From an uncultured Aquimarina sp. (lineage in GTDB: Bacteria; Bacteroidota; Bacteroidia; Flavobacteriales; Flavobacteriaceae): DNA of 39,252 nt. The notes beneath the pieces are model-generated. The model did no database searches, had not been told where the DNA came from, and saw only the letters and a list, made by a program, of their open reading frames with translations. The position numbers and the translations under genes were made by a program. This document shows positions 27,221-36,149 of the stretch, one piece after another. The stretch's first letter is position 1; every line of letters begins with the position of its first letter. The stretch lies in the NCBI GenBank assembly GCA_947502885.1, contig CANNBP010000028.1, positions 1 through 39,252 of the forward strand. Reading direction: 5' to 3'.

Positions 27221-27805
27221 ATGAATTTTTTAGCGCACATTTATCTTTCTGGAGAAGACCCCGAACTTAAAATAGGTAATTTTATTGCAGATTCTGTAAA
27301 AGGAAAAAAGTTCACCCAATTTCCCGAACGTATCCAACAAGGAATCATATTACATCGTAAAATTGACTCATATACAGACAAACACCCAATTGTAAAACAA
27401 AGTGTTTCTAGATTATTTCCTAAATATGGTCATTATAGCACTGTAATTGTTGATATTTTATATGATCATTACCTTGCTGCATATTGGAGCGAATTTTCAG
27501 ATATTCCGTTAGATATTTATGTAACAGATTTTTATGATTTATTACAAGAATATTATACTATCTTGCCCAAACCCATTCAGAACTTCTTACCCTATATGCT
27601 TAGAGATAACTGGTTGTTAAGCTATGCTACGATACCGGGCATTGGAAAAATTTTATATCAAATGAATCATCGTACAAAAAATAGATCAAAAATGAATTTT
27701 GCGGTGATAGAATTAGAACAATATTATACTGATTTTGAGAATGAATTTCGATCATTCTTTGAGGAACTTGAGTTATTCACTAAAAATGAAATGAGAACAT
27801 TATGA
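27221..27805 (+). CDS. acpH: Acyl carrier protein phosphodiesterase
   Basis: 194 residues. It matches the AcpH (DUF479) family from the start: MNFLAHIYLSG, then IGNFIADSVKGK, ILHRKIDSYTDKHP and DILYDHYLA. These are HD-like metal-binding helices that remove the 4'-phosphopantetheine arm from holo-ACP. A TAACTTTC element at 27209-27216 lies only four bases from the ATG, so the promoter may be further upstream or the mRNA nearly leaderless. The stop overlaps the start of the ggt gene (ATGA), indicating translational coupling. Confidence 0.88.
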   Translation: MNFLAHIYLSGEDPELKIGNFIADSVKGKKFTQFPERIQQGIILHRKIDSYTDKHPIVKQSVSRLFPKYGHYSTVIVDILYDHYLAAYWSEFSDIPLDIYVTDFYDLLQEYYTILPKPIQNFLPYMLRDNWLLSYATIPGIGKILYQMNHRTKNRSKMNFAVIELEQYYTDFENEFRSFFEELELFTKNEMRTL

Positions 27806-29523
27806 AAATAAAAGGTATCCATTATTTATTTTATTTTATATTTCTAAACTTATTTTTTTCGTGCAAAAATGCACCACAACCACCTTTACAAGAAAAAAGT
27901 GAACCCATAGTTGGCCTAATAGCCGAAAAGGCAATGGTCGTTTCTGCTCGATCCGAGGCTTCAAAAATTGGGGCAGAAATCATGAAAAAAGGAGGTAATG
28001 CTTTTGATGCAATGGTTGCTACAGAAATGGCTCTTGCTGTAACATATCCTTATGCAGGAAACCTTGGCGGCGGTGGATTTATGGTTTACCGTTTGACCAA
28101 TGGTGAAACAGGTGCGTTGGATTACCGAGAAAAAGCCCCCTTAGCAGCCTCAAAAGATATGTATCTAGATGAGAATGGAGATCCTATCCCAGAAAAAAGT
28201 CAATTAGGTGCATTAGCAATCGGAGTACCTGGAACAATTTCTGGAATTTTTGAAGTTCATCAAAAATTTGGAAGCCTACCTATAGAGGATATTCTTAACC
28301 CAGTAGTGAAATTGGCTAAAAGAGGCTTCATTGTAACGGAAAAACAAGAAAAGAGATTTTCAAAATACAAAGATTTACTTTTCAAAGTAAACGAAGATAC
28401 TATACCTATTCTTAGTGGATATAAAGCAAAAGACACTTTAAAAAATCCAGAACTTGCAAGAACACTGGAAAGAATTATACAAAATGGAAAAGATGAATTT
28501 TACAAAGGTGAAACGGGTCAAAAATTAGTCAATTTTATACAGTCCAAAGGAGGAATTATTACCTTAGAGGATTTAAATAAGTACGAAACTAAATGGCGTA
28601 CTCCTGTTAAATTTAAATATCGAGATCTAGATATTATTTCAATGTCACCTCCATCAAGTGGTGGAGTTTGCCTTGCACAAATAATGAAAATGATCGAGCC
28701 GTATGACTTAGAAACCTATGGTCATAACACTCTTAAAACAATTCAAGTTATTACAGAAGCTGAGCGTAGAGCATATGCAGATCGTAGTTTTTATCTTGGG
28801 GATCCAGATTTTGTAGAAATCCCAGTAGATACATTAATAAGTGATTCATACTTATTAGATAGAATGAGCGATTTTAGTTTTGATAAAGCCACATTATCAT
28901 CAGCTATTAACTGTGGAGTAATTCCAGGATATGAAAGTGACGAAACAACCCACTACTCTATTGTAGATCAATTTGGTAACGCTATCTCTGTAACTACTAC
29001 ACTTAATGGCGCCTATGGGTCAAAATTATATATTCCTGAGTTAGGCTTTTTTATGAACAATGAAATGGATGATTTTAGCGCTAAGCCTGGCACACCAAAT
29101 ATGTTTGGATTAGTTGGTGCTAAAGCCAATGCTATTGCACCAGAAAAACGAATGTTAAGTTCGATGACTCCAACAATTGTAGAAAAAAATGGCAAGTTTT
29201 GGATGTCTGTTGGTACTCCAGGAGGTTCTACCATAATAACCTCTGTTTTACAAACTATTTTAAATGTAAAAGAATTTGGCATGACTATGCATGAGGCCGT
29301 TAATGCCCCGCGTTTTCATCACCAGTGGCTACCAGATATAGTTGTTTTTGAGCCAGAATTATTCGACAATAATTTATTAGATAGTTTAAGGCAAAAAGGA
29401 TATCAGATTAATGAAGAAAACTCAAAGGTAATTGGTAAAGTCGATGGCATTTTAGTTCTTCCTGATGGTACTTTAGAAGGTGGAGCAGATAAAAGAGGTG
29501 ATGATACAGCTGTTGGGTTTTAA
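27802..29523 (+). CDS. ggt: Gamma-glutamyltransferase, lipoprotein-type
   Basis: 573 residues with a lipoprotein signal (hydrophobic 7-19, FFSC). It is an N-terminal-nucleophile hydrolase that cleaves and transfers the gamma-glutamyl group of glutathione in the periplasm or on the cell surface. Seen: GGNAFDAMVA and NLGGGGFMVYR in the large subunit, and the autoprocessing/catalytic threonine T382 at the start of TTHYSIVD in the small subunit, followed by MNNEMDDF, MLSSMTPTIV and the oxyanion stretch GTPGGSTI. It overlaps acpH by 4 bases and lies 11 bases before the AlkD-like gene. Confidence 0.93.
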   Translation: MKIKGIHYLFYFIFLNLFFSCKNAPQPPLQEKSEPIVGLIAEKAMVVSARSEASKIGAEIMKKGGNAFDAMVATEMALAVTYPYAGNLGGGGFMVYRLTNGETGALDYREKAPLAASKDMYLDENGDPIPEKSQLGALAIGVPGTISGIFEVHQKFGSLPIEDILNPVVKLAKRGFIVTEKQEKRFSKYKDLLFKVNEDTIPILSGYKAKDTLKNPELARTLERIIQNGKDEFYKGETGQKLVNFIQSKGGIITLEDLNKYETKWRTPVKFKYRDLDIISMSPPSSGGVCLAQIMKMIEPYDLETYGHNTLKTIQVITEAERRAYADRSFYLGDPDFVEIPVDTLISDSYLLDRMSDFSFDKATLSSAINCGVIPGYESDETTHYSIVDQFGNAISVTTTLNGAYGSKLYIPELGFFMNNEMDDFSAKPGTPNMFGLVGAKANAIAPEKRMLSSMTPTIVEKNGKFWMSVGTPGGSTIITSVLQTILNVKEFGMTMHEAVNAPRFHHQWLPDIVVFEPELFDNNLLDSLRQKGYQINEENSKVIGKVDGILVLPDGTLEGGADKRGDDTAVGF

Positions 29524-29534
29524 AATTTCTACTT

Positions 29535-30212
29535 ATGGATAGTTTTGTCTCTTCATTAATTACCTCATTAGAAAATCATTCAAACCCTAATGAGGCACAA
29601 AGAATGCATCTTTATATGAAGGAACATTTTCCTTATTATGGTATTAAAGCACCTATTAGAAAAAGAATTCTTAAAGAAATTAGTGATCAATACAAAAAAG
29701 AGTTATCTCATAATAGAGTTATATTAATTGCCAATGAATTATATCAAAAACCAGAACGAGAACTTCATTACTGTGCAATGGAACTGGTCGATCGATTCTT
29801 AAAAAGAAAGTATACACTAGAAGATCTCGATTTTATTACACATCTGATTAGCCAAAACTCATGGTGGGATACTGTTGATTTTATTGCTAAACATATTTTA
29901 GGCAATTATTTATTACAATTCCCTAACCAAATACCAACTATCATAAATTCGTATTCAACATCTAAAAATATGTGGCTAAACCGAAGCGCTATTTTATTTC
30001 AATTAGGATATAAAGGTAATACCTATTCTAAATTACTTTTTGAATTATGTGAACAGCATAAAAAATCTAAAGAATTTTTTATCAAAAAAGCAATCGGATG
30101 GGCCTTAAGAGAATACTCTAAAGTTGAACCGCAAATCGTTAAAAACTATATTACATCTACAAATTTACAGGCTCTTTCAGAAAAAGAGGGTTTAAAGATA
30201 ATTAATAGATAA
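29535..30212 (+). CDS. DNA alkylation repair protein (AlkD-like glycosylase)
   Basis: 225 residues of HEAT-like helical repeats. Family marks: YYGIKAPIRKRILKEI near the start, ELHYCAMELVDR, SWWDTVDFIAKHI, WLNRSAILFQLGYK and FFIKKAIGWALREYSK. AlkD-type enzymes excise N3- and N7-alkylated purines without flipping the base; the W-x-x-x-D region and the aromatic residues of the groove are visible here. It is the third gene of the acpH-ggt run, with no functional tie to the other two. No clear hairpin terminator follows it. Confidence 0.9.
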   Translation: MDSFVSSLITSLENHSNPNEAQRMHLYMKEHFPYYGIKAPIRKRILKEISDQYKKELSHNRVILIANELYQKPERELHYCAMELVDRFLKRKYTLEDLDFITHLISQNSWWDTVDFIAKHILGNYLLQFPNQIPTIINSYSTSKNMWLNRSAILFQLGYKGNTYSKLLFELCEQHKKSKEFFIKKAIGWALREYSKVEPQIVKNYITSTNLQALSEKEGLKIINR

Positions 30213-30579
30213 AAAAGATTTTTTTAGAACTTAAACAACTATTATTTACTAGTACTTCTCACCTATATCAAGCATTCTCAAAACACTAATGCACATTTTA
30301 TTTTTCTAATTCTGCCATTACAAAGAAATCTAGTTCGTCTAAAAAAAAACTAATCCAGTTTTTTTACTGTTTTCCCTTTTCGCAAAAATGTCTTTTATAC
30401 AACAAGACATACCTTTCGTTAATTATAACCTAACCTTAATACATTTTAACAAAGATACCCAATAGTAATTGGTTAAATTTAGTAAGACAAAGGTCTTTTA
30501 ATCAAAAAAATAGGATGAAAGGTTTTATGCTTTTTTTATAAAATTTATCTAATCAAATCACAAACTCAATTTTAAAATC
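30213..30579 (+). other. Long intergenic region upstream of the T9SS-cargo gene
   Basis: 367 AT-rich bases without a credible coding frame. A TACCTTTC element near 30409 could be a Bacteroidota -7 box for the downstream secreted protein, giving a leader of about 160 bases, but no clear -33 partner was found. No other element is recognised. Confidence 0.4.
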
Positions 30580-31848
30580 ATGAATTTAAAAACAACAACC
30601 ATCAAGAAAGTAAAATTCTTAAATCTACTTAAAAGTTTATCCATTGCTATCTGTTTAAGCATCACAACATCAATGTATTCAAATGACTTTGTGAATACGC
30701 TCAAATCAACCAACACTATTACTGATACAGAATCACCTACAACTCCTACTGGCTTATCTATTACTTATGATGAAGGGAATGATGTTACTTGGCTTTCCTG
30801 GAATGCATCTACAGACAATGTAGGTGTAGATTATTATGTCGTATATGACAAAGGAGAATCTGTATATGCTTTAGATCAAACAAAACTAGGCTTTGGTGGA
30901 AAGTTAGATCCCAATCGAACTTATATTTTCACTATTGAAGCCATTGATAAATCGGGAAACAAATCAGCCATAAGCCTTCCTTTAACAGTCTCTCCACAAG
31001 AACCTACAGGTCCTTGTGATGGTATAGAAGAATGGAAATCAGGAGTGACGTATCAAGTCGGAGATAAAGTAACTTACAGAGGTAATCTTTACGAATTAAA
31101 AACTTCTAGATGGGCATTTATTTCATCTTGTGATAATTCTATCTCAAATAATATTTCAGAGAGTAACTCTGTTGACACAGAAGCTCCTACAGCTCCTACA
31201 AATTTATCAGCTACTTATGATCAAGGAAATGATGCAACTTGGCTTTCTTGGAATCCATCTATTGATAATGTTGGTATTGATTACTATATAGTATATGATC
31301 AAGGAAAATTTGTTTATGCCTTAGATCAAACAAAATTAGGTTTTGGTGGAAAGCTAGACCCAACTAAAACTTATGTTTTTACAATTGAAGCTGTAGATAA
31401 AGCTGGTAATAAATCAGAATTAAGTGCTCCACTAACCATATTAGCAGAAGAACCAACAAGTCCATGTGATGGTATAGAAGAATGGAGATCAGGAGTAACT
31501 TATCAAACGGGAGATCGAGTAACCTATAGAAATAACCTTTATGAAAGACAAACTTTTAGATGGGCATTTATTTCTTCGTGTGGAGCTGCTAAATCTGCAA
31601 ACAACATTACTCCTACAGAAAACAGTACCATTAGTGTATTCCCTAATCCTGCAACCAAAACATTGAATATTTCTGCATTTAATCTTTCTGAAAAAACAAC
31701 ATATAATATTACTGATATGCAAGGAAGAGTAATTACCCAAGGAGCGTATAAAACTACTTTAAACATTGAAAGTTTACCAAAAGGAATTTACATGTTTAAT
31801 CTTACATCTAACGCCACTAAAAAAGGGGTTCTATTTGTAAAAAAATAA
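30580..31848 (+). CDS. Secreted protein with two FnIII + carbohydrate-binding units and a type IX sorting domain
   Basis: 422 residues. Signal peptide at about 10-35. Two tandem units (residues 49-184 and 199-334) each join a fibronectin type III domain (SPTTPTGLS..., TDNVGVDYYVVYD) to a CBM5/12-like chitin-binding module (EEWKSGVTYQVGDKVTY, NLYE, WAFISSC) with flanking cysteines that may form a disulfide (C146/C184 and C296/C334). The C-terminal 75 residues are a type IX secretion sorting domain (ISVFPNPATKTLNI ... GIYMFNL, ending FVKK). There is no catalytic domain, so it is a binding or adhesion protein; chitin or another polysaccharide as ligand is inferred. Confidence 0.88.
   Translation: MNLKTTTIKKVKFLNLLKSLSIAICLSITTSMYSNDFVNTLKSTNTITDTESPTTPTGLSITYDEGNDVTWLSWNASTDNVGVDYYVVYDKGESVYALDQTKLGFGGKLDPNRTYIFTIEAIDKSGNKSAISLPLTVSPQEPTGPCDGIEEWKSGVTYQVGDKVTYRGNLYELKTSRWAFISSCDNSISNNISESNSVDTEAPTAPTNLSATYDQGNDATWLSWNPSIDNVGIDYYIVYDQGKFVYALDQTKLGFGGKLDPTKTYVFTIEAVDKAGNKSELSAPLTILAEEPTSPCDGIEEWRSGVTYQTGDRVTYRNNLYERQTFRWAFISSCGAAKSANNITPTENSTISVFPNPATKTLNISAFNLSEKTTYNITDMQGRVITQGAYKTTLNIESLPKGIYMFNLTSNATKKGVLFVKK
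30724..31581 (+). repeat. Intragenic tandem duplication, 450-bp period
   Basis: Codons 49-184 (30724-31131) and 199-334 (31174-31581) encode the same FnIII+CBM unit, offset by exactly 150 codons. By hand count about 33 of 136 residues differ. Confidence 0.9.
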
Positions 31849-31883
31849 CATAACCTACCCTATTCTTCTTTATAAAAAAAGCC

Positions 31884-31916
31884 AAAAACGGTTGCTTTAA
31901 AAAAGCAGCCGTTTTT
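31884..31916 (+). terminator. Rho-independent terminator after the T9SS-cargo gene
   Basis: Stem AAAAACGGTTGCTT (31884-31897) with AAGCAGCCGTTTTT (31903-31916), 14 bp with one G-U pair, a 5-base loop and a T-run. Confidence 0.88.
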
Positions 31917-31976
31917 GATTTACAGATTTTTTTAAATATTAATTTTTGATCTTGAATACTATAAAAAATATAATTT

Positions 31977-32264
31977 TTATTCCTTCAAAAACTCAAGCTC
32001 TTCACAAGTTTTACTGGGTATAAACTCTGTAAATTCGTAATGAGCTAAGTTATTCTTATTAAATGGGTCTTTTTCTATAATTTTAAGCAGTTCCTCTCTA
32101 TCAGAAATCTTTGATAAGATAATCCCCCCTGTTCTAGGTATTTTTCGCCCAGAAGCGTGAAAGTTACCTAACTCGTATTGCTCATTCAAATATTTAACAT
32201 GATCATCCAAATGCTTATCTACTACATCCAGAGGAACTTTATAAGTTAAGTTTATAATATACAT
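31977..32264 (-). CDS. YciI family protein
   Basis: 95 residues, one ferredoxin-like (dimeric alpha/beta barrel) domain. Family marks: MYIINLTYKVPLDVVDKHLD with the conserved H22 in DDHVKYL, the SGRK-PRTGG loop and the EKDPFNKNNLAHYEF stretch. YciI proteins are small cytosolic proteins with a putative His-Asp site and unclear function, related to muconolactone isomerase-like folds. It lies alone between the T9SS-cargo gene and dnaK. Confidence 0.85.
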   Translation of the reverse strand: MYIINLTYKVPLDVVDKHLDDHVKYLNEQYELGNFHASGRKIPRTGGIILSKISDREELLKIIEKDPFNKNNLAHYEFTEFIPSKTCEELEFLKE

Positions 32265-32370
32265 TTAATTTGAGTTATATTAATTATTAGAGTATTTGTA
32301 TCCTTAATTACAAAAATATGAAAGGATTTCTCTAAACTAAAAACAGGTTAATTATAATATTATCATATAA

Positions 32371-32399
32371 AAAATGCGTAGCTTTTGGCTACGCATTTT
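32371..32399 (-). terminator. Terminator of dnaK
   Basis: Perfect 12-bp stem AAAATGCGTAGC (32371-32382) with GCTACGCATTTT (32388-32399), a 5-base loop, with a T-rich tail on the minus strand just downstream of dnaK. Confidence 0.88.
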
Positions 32400-32421
32400 A
32401 CAATTTATATATTTCTATATA

Positions 32422-34338
32422 TTATTTTACTTCTTCGAAGTCAACATCTTCTACATCACTACCTTCAGAACCACCACCATTATTAGGTTGCTCTGCCCCT
32501 GCATCAGGTCCAGGCTGTCCATTTTGTTGTGCTTCAGCTTGAGCTTTGTACATTTCTTCACTTGCAACTTTCCAAGCTTCATTGATTTTATCAAGTGCTG
32601 GTGAAATCACTGCTAGATCTTTAGTTTCATAAGCTTTCTTTAATTCTTCTAAAGCCTCTTCAACTGGTTTTTTCTTGTCATCAGACAATTTATCTCCAAA
32701 TTCTTTAAGTTGCTTTTCTGTTTGGAATATCATTCCATCAGCTTCATTTAACTTATCTGCAGTTTCTTTTGCTGCCTTATCAGCTTCTGCATTAGCTTCA
32801 GCTTCTTGTTTCATTTTCTCAATTTCTTCTTCTGTTAATCCAGAAGATGCCTCGATACGAATATCTTGAGATTTGTTTGTTGCCTTATCTGTAGCAGATA
32901 CTTTAATGATACCATTTGCATCAATATCGAAAGTAACTTCTATTTGTGGCACCCCTCTTTGCGCAGGTGGAATCCCATCTAAGTGAAAACGACCAATCGT
33001 TTTATTGTCTGCTGCCATAGGACGTTCTCCTTGCAATACATGAATCTCTACAGATGGTTGATTATCTGCTGCAGTAGAGAATACCTGAGATTTTTTAGTA
33101 GGAATTGTTGTATTAGCTTCGATAAGCTTAGTCATTACATTACCCATTGTCTCAATACCTAGAGAAAGAGGTGTAACATCTAATAATAATACATCTTTAA
33201 CATCTCCAGTAAGTACTCCTCCTTGGATTGCCGCTCCAACAGCTACAACCTCATCCGGGTTAACTCCTTTACTAGGTGATTTTCCAAAGAAGCTTTCTAC
33301 CGCTTCTTGCACTGCAGGAATACGAGTAGATCCACCTACTAATATGATTTCATCAATATCACTTGTTGATAATCCAGCCGATTTAAGAGCTGTACGACAA
33401 GGTTCTATTGTACGTTTTACTAAATCATCGATTAACTGATCAAACTTTGATCTTGTTAATGATCTTACCAAGTGTTTAGGTCCACTTGCAGTAGCCGTTA
33501 CGTATGGTAAATTAATTTCTGTTTGTGCAGATGATGATAATTCAATTTTAGCTTTTTCTGCAGCTTCTTTAAGACGTTGTAGAGCCATTGGGTCTTGTCT
33601 AAGATCCATATTCTCTTCAGCCTTAAATTCTTCTGCTAACCAGTCAATTATTTTTTGATCGACATCATCTCCTCCTAAGTGTGTGTCTCCGTCTGTAGAT
33701 AAAACTTCAAATACACCATCTCCTAATTCTAGGATAGATACATCATGAGTTCCTCCTCCAAAATCGAATACAACAATCTTTTGATCTGTTCCTTTTTTAT
33801 CAAGACCATATGCTAATGCTGCGGCTGTAGGCTCATTAATAATTCGCTCTACTGTAAGTCCAGCTATTTCTCCAGCTTCTTTTGTAGCTTGACGCTGTGC
33901 ATCATTAAAATATGCAGGCACAGTAATTACTGCACGTGATATATCTTGACCAAGGTAATCTTCTGCAGTTTTCTTCATTTTCTGAAGTGTCATTGCAGAT
34001 AATTCTTGAGGCGTATATAAACGACCATCGATATCTACTCGTGGTGTATCATTATCTCCTTTTACAACTTTATATGCTGCTCTTTCTGCTTCTTTAGACG
34101 ATTCAGAGAACTTATTCCCCATAAATCTCTTAATAGAAGAGATAGTTTTAGTCGGGTTGGTTACCGCCTGACGCTTTGCAGGATCTCCTACCTTAATTTC
34201 CCCTCCTTCTACAAAAGCAATAACAGAAGGTGTTGTTCTTTTACCTTCGGCATTAGGGATTACTACAGGCTCATTACCTTCCATTACCGAAACACAAGAG
34301 TTGGTTGTTCCTAAGTCTATTCCTATTATTTTACTCAT
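32422..34338 (-). CDS. dnaK: Molecular chaperone DnaK (Hsp70)
   Basis: 638 residues, the normal length. The ATPase domain starts MSKIIGIDLGTTNSCVSV and carries the phosphate-2 loop FDFGGGTHDVSI and the adenosine motif ILVGGSTRIPAVQ. The interdomain linker DVLLLDVTPLSLGIE precedes the substrate-binding beta domain; the helical lid ends with a G/N/P/Q-rich tail and the acidic DVEDVDFEEVK end. It folds and rescues proteins with DnaJ and GrpE, neither of which is in this window. Here dnaK stands alone with its own terminator; an ATGACA-N3-TGTCAT palindrome lies about 75-90 bases upstream of the start. Confidence 0.98.
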   Translation of the reverse strand: MSKIIGIDLGTTNSCVSVMEGNEPVVIPNAEGKRTTPSVIAFVEGGEIKVGDPAKRQAVTNPTKTISSIKRFMGNKFSESSKEAERAAYKVVKGDNDTPRVDIDGRLYTPQELSAMTLQKMKKTAEDYLGQDISRAVITVPAYFNDAQRQATKEAGEIAGLTVERIINEPTAAALAYGLDKKGTDQKIVVFDFGGGTHDVSILELGDGVFEVLSTDGDTHLGGDDVDQKIIDWLAEEFKAEENMDLRQDPMALQRLKEAAEKAKIELSSSAQTEINLPYVTATASGPKHLVRSLTRSKFDQLIDDLVKRTIEPCRTALKSAGLSTSDIDEIILVGGSTRIPAVQEAVESFFGKSPSKGVNPDEVVAVGAAIQGGVLTGDVKDVLLLDVTPLSLGIETMGNVMTKLIEANTTIPTKKSQVFSTAADNQPSVEIHVLQGERPMAADNKTIGRFHLDGIPPAQRGVPQIEVTFDIDANGIIKVSATDKATNKSQDIRIEASSGLTEEEIEKMKQEAEANAEADKAAKETADKLNEADGMIFQTEKQLKEFGDKLSDDKKKPVEEALEELKKAYETKDLAVISPALDKINEAWKVASEEMYKAQAEAQQNGQPGPDAGAEQPNNGGGSEGSDVEDVDFEEVK

Positions 34339-34414
34339 TTTATAATAATTGTTATACTATTTGTTCGTTATAATTTATTGCAGTTAGGACAATGATTATG
34401 CCATTACAATCTAT

Positions 34415-34429
34415 ATGACAGGATGTCAT
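34415..34429. promoter_or_regulatory. Palindrome upstream of dnaK, candidate operator
   Basis: ATGACA (34415-34420), three bases, TGTCAT (34424-34429): a perfect 6-bp inverted repeat, about 77 bases before the dnaK start. It could bind a dimeric heat-shock regulator; it does not match the CIRCE consensus. It could also serve the divergent sdaA gene. Confidence 0.4.
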
Positions 34430-34609
34430 TATTCTTTTTTATTATAACTTTAATACTATAGAGTACATCGTTATATGACACCAACAAGATCTATACTTAA
34501 AATAAGGTTTCGATAAAAAAAATAAGTATAATTAACTATTCCTAAAAAAAGAAGCATATTTCCTGTCAAAAAACTATATTTACCCCAAATTTTATCAATA
34601 ATTATATAT

Positions 34610-36034
34610 ATGGAATGTATCAGTATTTTTGATATGTTAAAAATTGGTGTAGGTCCCTCTAGTTCACATACATTAGGACCATGGCAAGCTGGAAGAAGAT
34701 GGATTTGTGAGCTTAAAGACGAAAACATTTTTGAAGATGTAACCAATATAACTGTAGATCTTTACGGATCTTTATCATTAACCGGAAAAGGTCATGCAAC
34801 AGATATTGCTGTAATTTTAGGATTATGTGGTTATGATCCAATTACAATTGACGTTTCGTTAATCGATTCGTACATTGACAACATAAACACGACAAAAGAG
34901 CTCTCTCTTAATAGCGAACTACTCATATCTTTTGATCCAAATTCTCAGATCATATTTAATAAAGAATTTAAAGAATTTCACCCTAATGGCATGACATTTC
35001 ATGCTACTTTAAAAAATGGAGAACAAGTTTCCTCTTCTTTTTATTCTATTGGTGGTGGTTTTGTAGTAAAAGAAGAACGTAAAAGGAAAGAAAAAAAGCT
35101 TACCGAATTCAAAGGATTTCCTATGCCTATAGAAAAAGGCACTGATCTTTTGGCATATTGTTCCTCTAAAAATAAAAAAATCTCTGAGGTTGTATTAGAA
35201 AATGAACGTTCTCTTCGTAGTGATAGCGAAATCGACAAAAGAATATTACAGGTTTGGAATGTAATGTTAGAGTCAATGTATACAGGTTGTCATACTGAAG
35301 GAATATTACCTGGTGGATTAAACGTAAAAAGAAGAGCCTTTGCTACTCATAAAAAATTAGTAGGTGACACTCCATATACAACTCCAGAAGAATGGATAGA
35401 ATCCATACGAGGTACAACTGTTGAGTTTCGTCAAATATTAAAATGGGTCTCTTGCTTTGCTCTTGCCGTTAATGAAGTAAATGCATCATTGGGTCGTGTG
35501 GTAACAGCACCAACCAACGGAAGTGCCGGAGTTATCCCAGCAGTAATGATGTATTATATGGTGATAGAAAACCATGATGCAAATTTTGATGACATAAAAC
35601 AATTTATGCTTGTTGCTGGAGAAATTGGTAGTATTTTCAAAAAAGGTGCTACAATATCTGCAGCTATGGGTGGATGTCAAGCCGAAATTGGTGTTTCTTC
35701 TGCTATGGCAGCAGGAGCTCTGACTGAACTTATGGGTGGTTCTCCAGAACAAGTCTTAATGGCTAGTGAAATTGCTATGGAGCATCATTTGGGTCTTACC
35801 TGCGATCCTATTGCAGGCCTAGTACAAATCCCATGTATCGAACGAAATGCTATGGGAGCGATAAAAGCTATCAATGCTTGTGAAATGGCTTTAGAAGCAG
35901 ATGCAGCACATGCAAAAGTACCTCTTGACAAAGTAATTGAAACGATGTGGGAAACGGCTCAAGATATGAACACAAAGTATAAAGAAACTAGTGAAGGTGG
36001 ATTGGCAATAAAAGTAAGTTTAAGTGATTGTTAA
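34610..36034 (+). CDS. sdaA: L-serine ammonia-lyase, iron-sulfur type, single chain
   Basis: 474 residues. It deaminates L-serine to pyruvate and ammonia with a [4Fe-4S] cluster. The beta domain is N-terminal (SIFDMLKIGVGPSSSHTLGPW) and the alpha domain C-terminal, as in the one-chain (type 2) enzymes. Cluster cysteines C356 (GGCQAE), C398 (LTCDPIAG) and C409 (IPCIERN) have the expected 42/11 spacing, and the protein ends exactly in a cysteine (C474), matching the terminal cysteine that caps the cluster as an inhibitory tail in the Legionella enzyme. Divergent from dnaK; followed by a 44-bp AT palindrome. Confidence 0.95.
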   Translation: MECISIFDMLKIGVGPSSSHTLGPWQAGRRWICELKDENIFEDVTNITVDLYGSLSLTGKGHATDIAVILGLCGYDPITIDVSLIDSYIDNINTTKELSLNSELLISFDPNSQIIFNKEFKEFHPNGMTFHATLKNGEQVSSSFYSIGGGFVVKEERKRKEKKLTEFKGFPMPIEKGTDLLAYCSSKNKKISEVVLENERSLRSDSEIDKRILQVWNVMLESMYTGCHTEGILPGGLNVKRRAFATHKKLVGDTPYTTPEEWIESIRGTTVEFRQILKWVSCFALAVNEVNASLGRVVTAPTNGSAGVIPAVMMYYMVIENHDANFDDIKQFMLVAGEIGSIFKKGATISAAMGGCQAEIGVSSAMAAGALTELMGGSPEQVLMASEIAMEHHLGLTCDPIAGLVQIPCIERNAMGAIKAINACEMALEADAAHAKVPLDKVIETMWETAQDMNTKYKETSEGGLAIKVSLSDC

Positions 36035-36039
36035 GCCCA

Positions 36040-36083
36040 ATCAAATAATTTTTTTTAAAATATTTTAAAAAAAATTATTTGAT
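36040..36083. terminator. 44-bp perfect AT palindrome between sdaA and tRNA-Arg
   Basis: From 36040 to 36083 the sequence equals its own reverse complement, with no mismatch: arms ATCAAATAATTTTTTTT and AAAAAAAATTATTTGAT around AAAATATTTT. It begins 6 bases after the sdaA stop. It contains a single G-C pair, so it is unlike the GC-containing hairpins elsewhere in this window; it may act as a weak terminator or form a cruciform. Confidence 0.6.
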
Positions 36084-36149
36084 AACACTCTCTTAATTTA
36101 CAAAAAATCAGAATGTTATACTCCGTCACTGAAAATAGTTTAAAATAAA

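Noticed and set aside
30724..31581. CRISPR or DNA-level repeat array
   Set aside because: The repetition is a protein-domain duplication with a 450-bp period; no short spaced repeats are present anywhere in the window.
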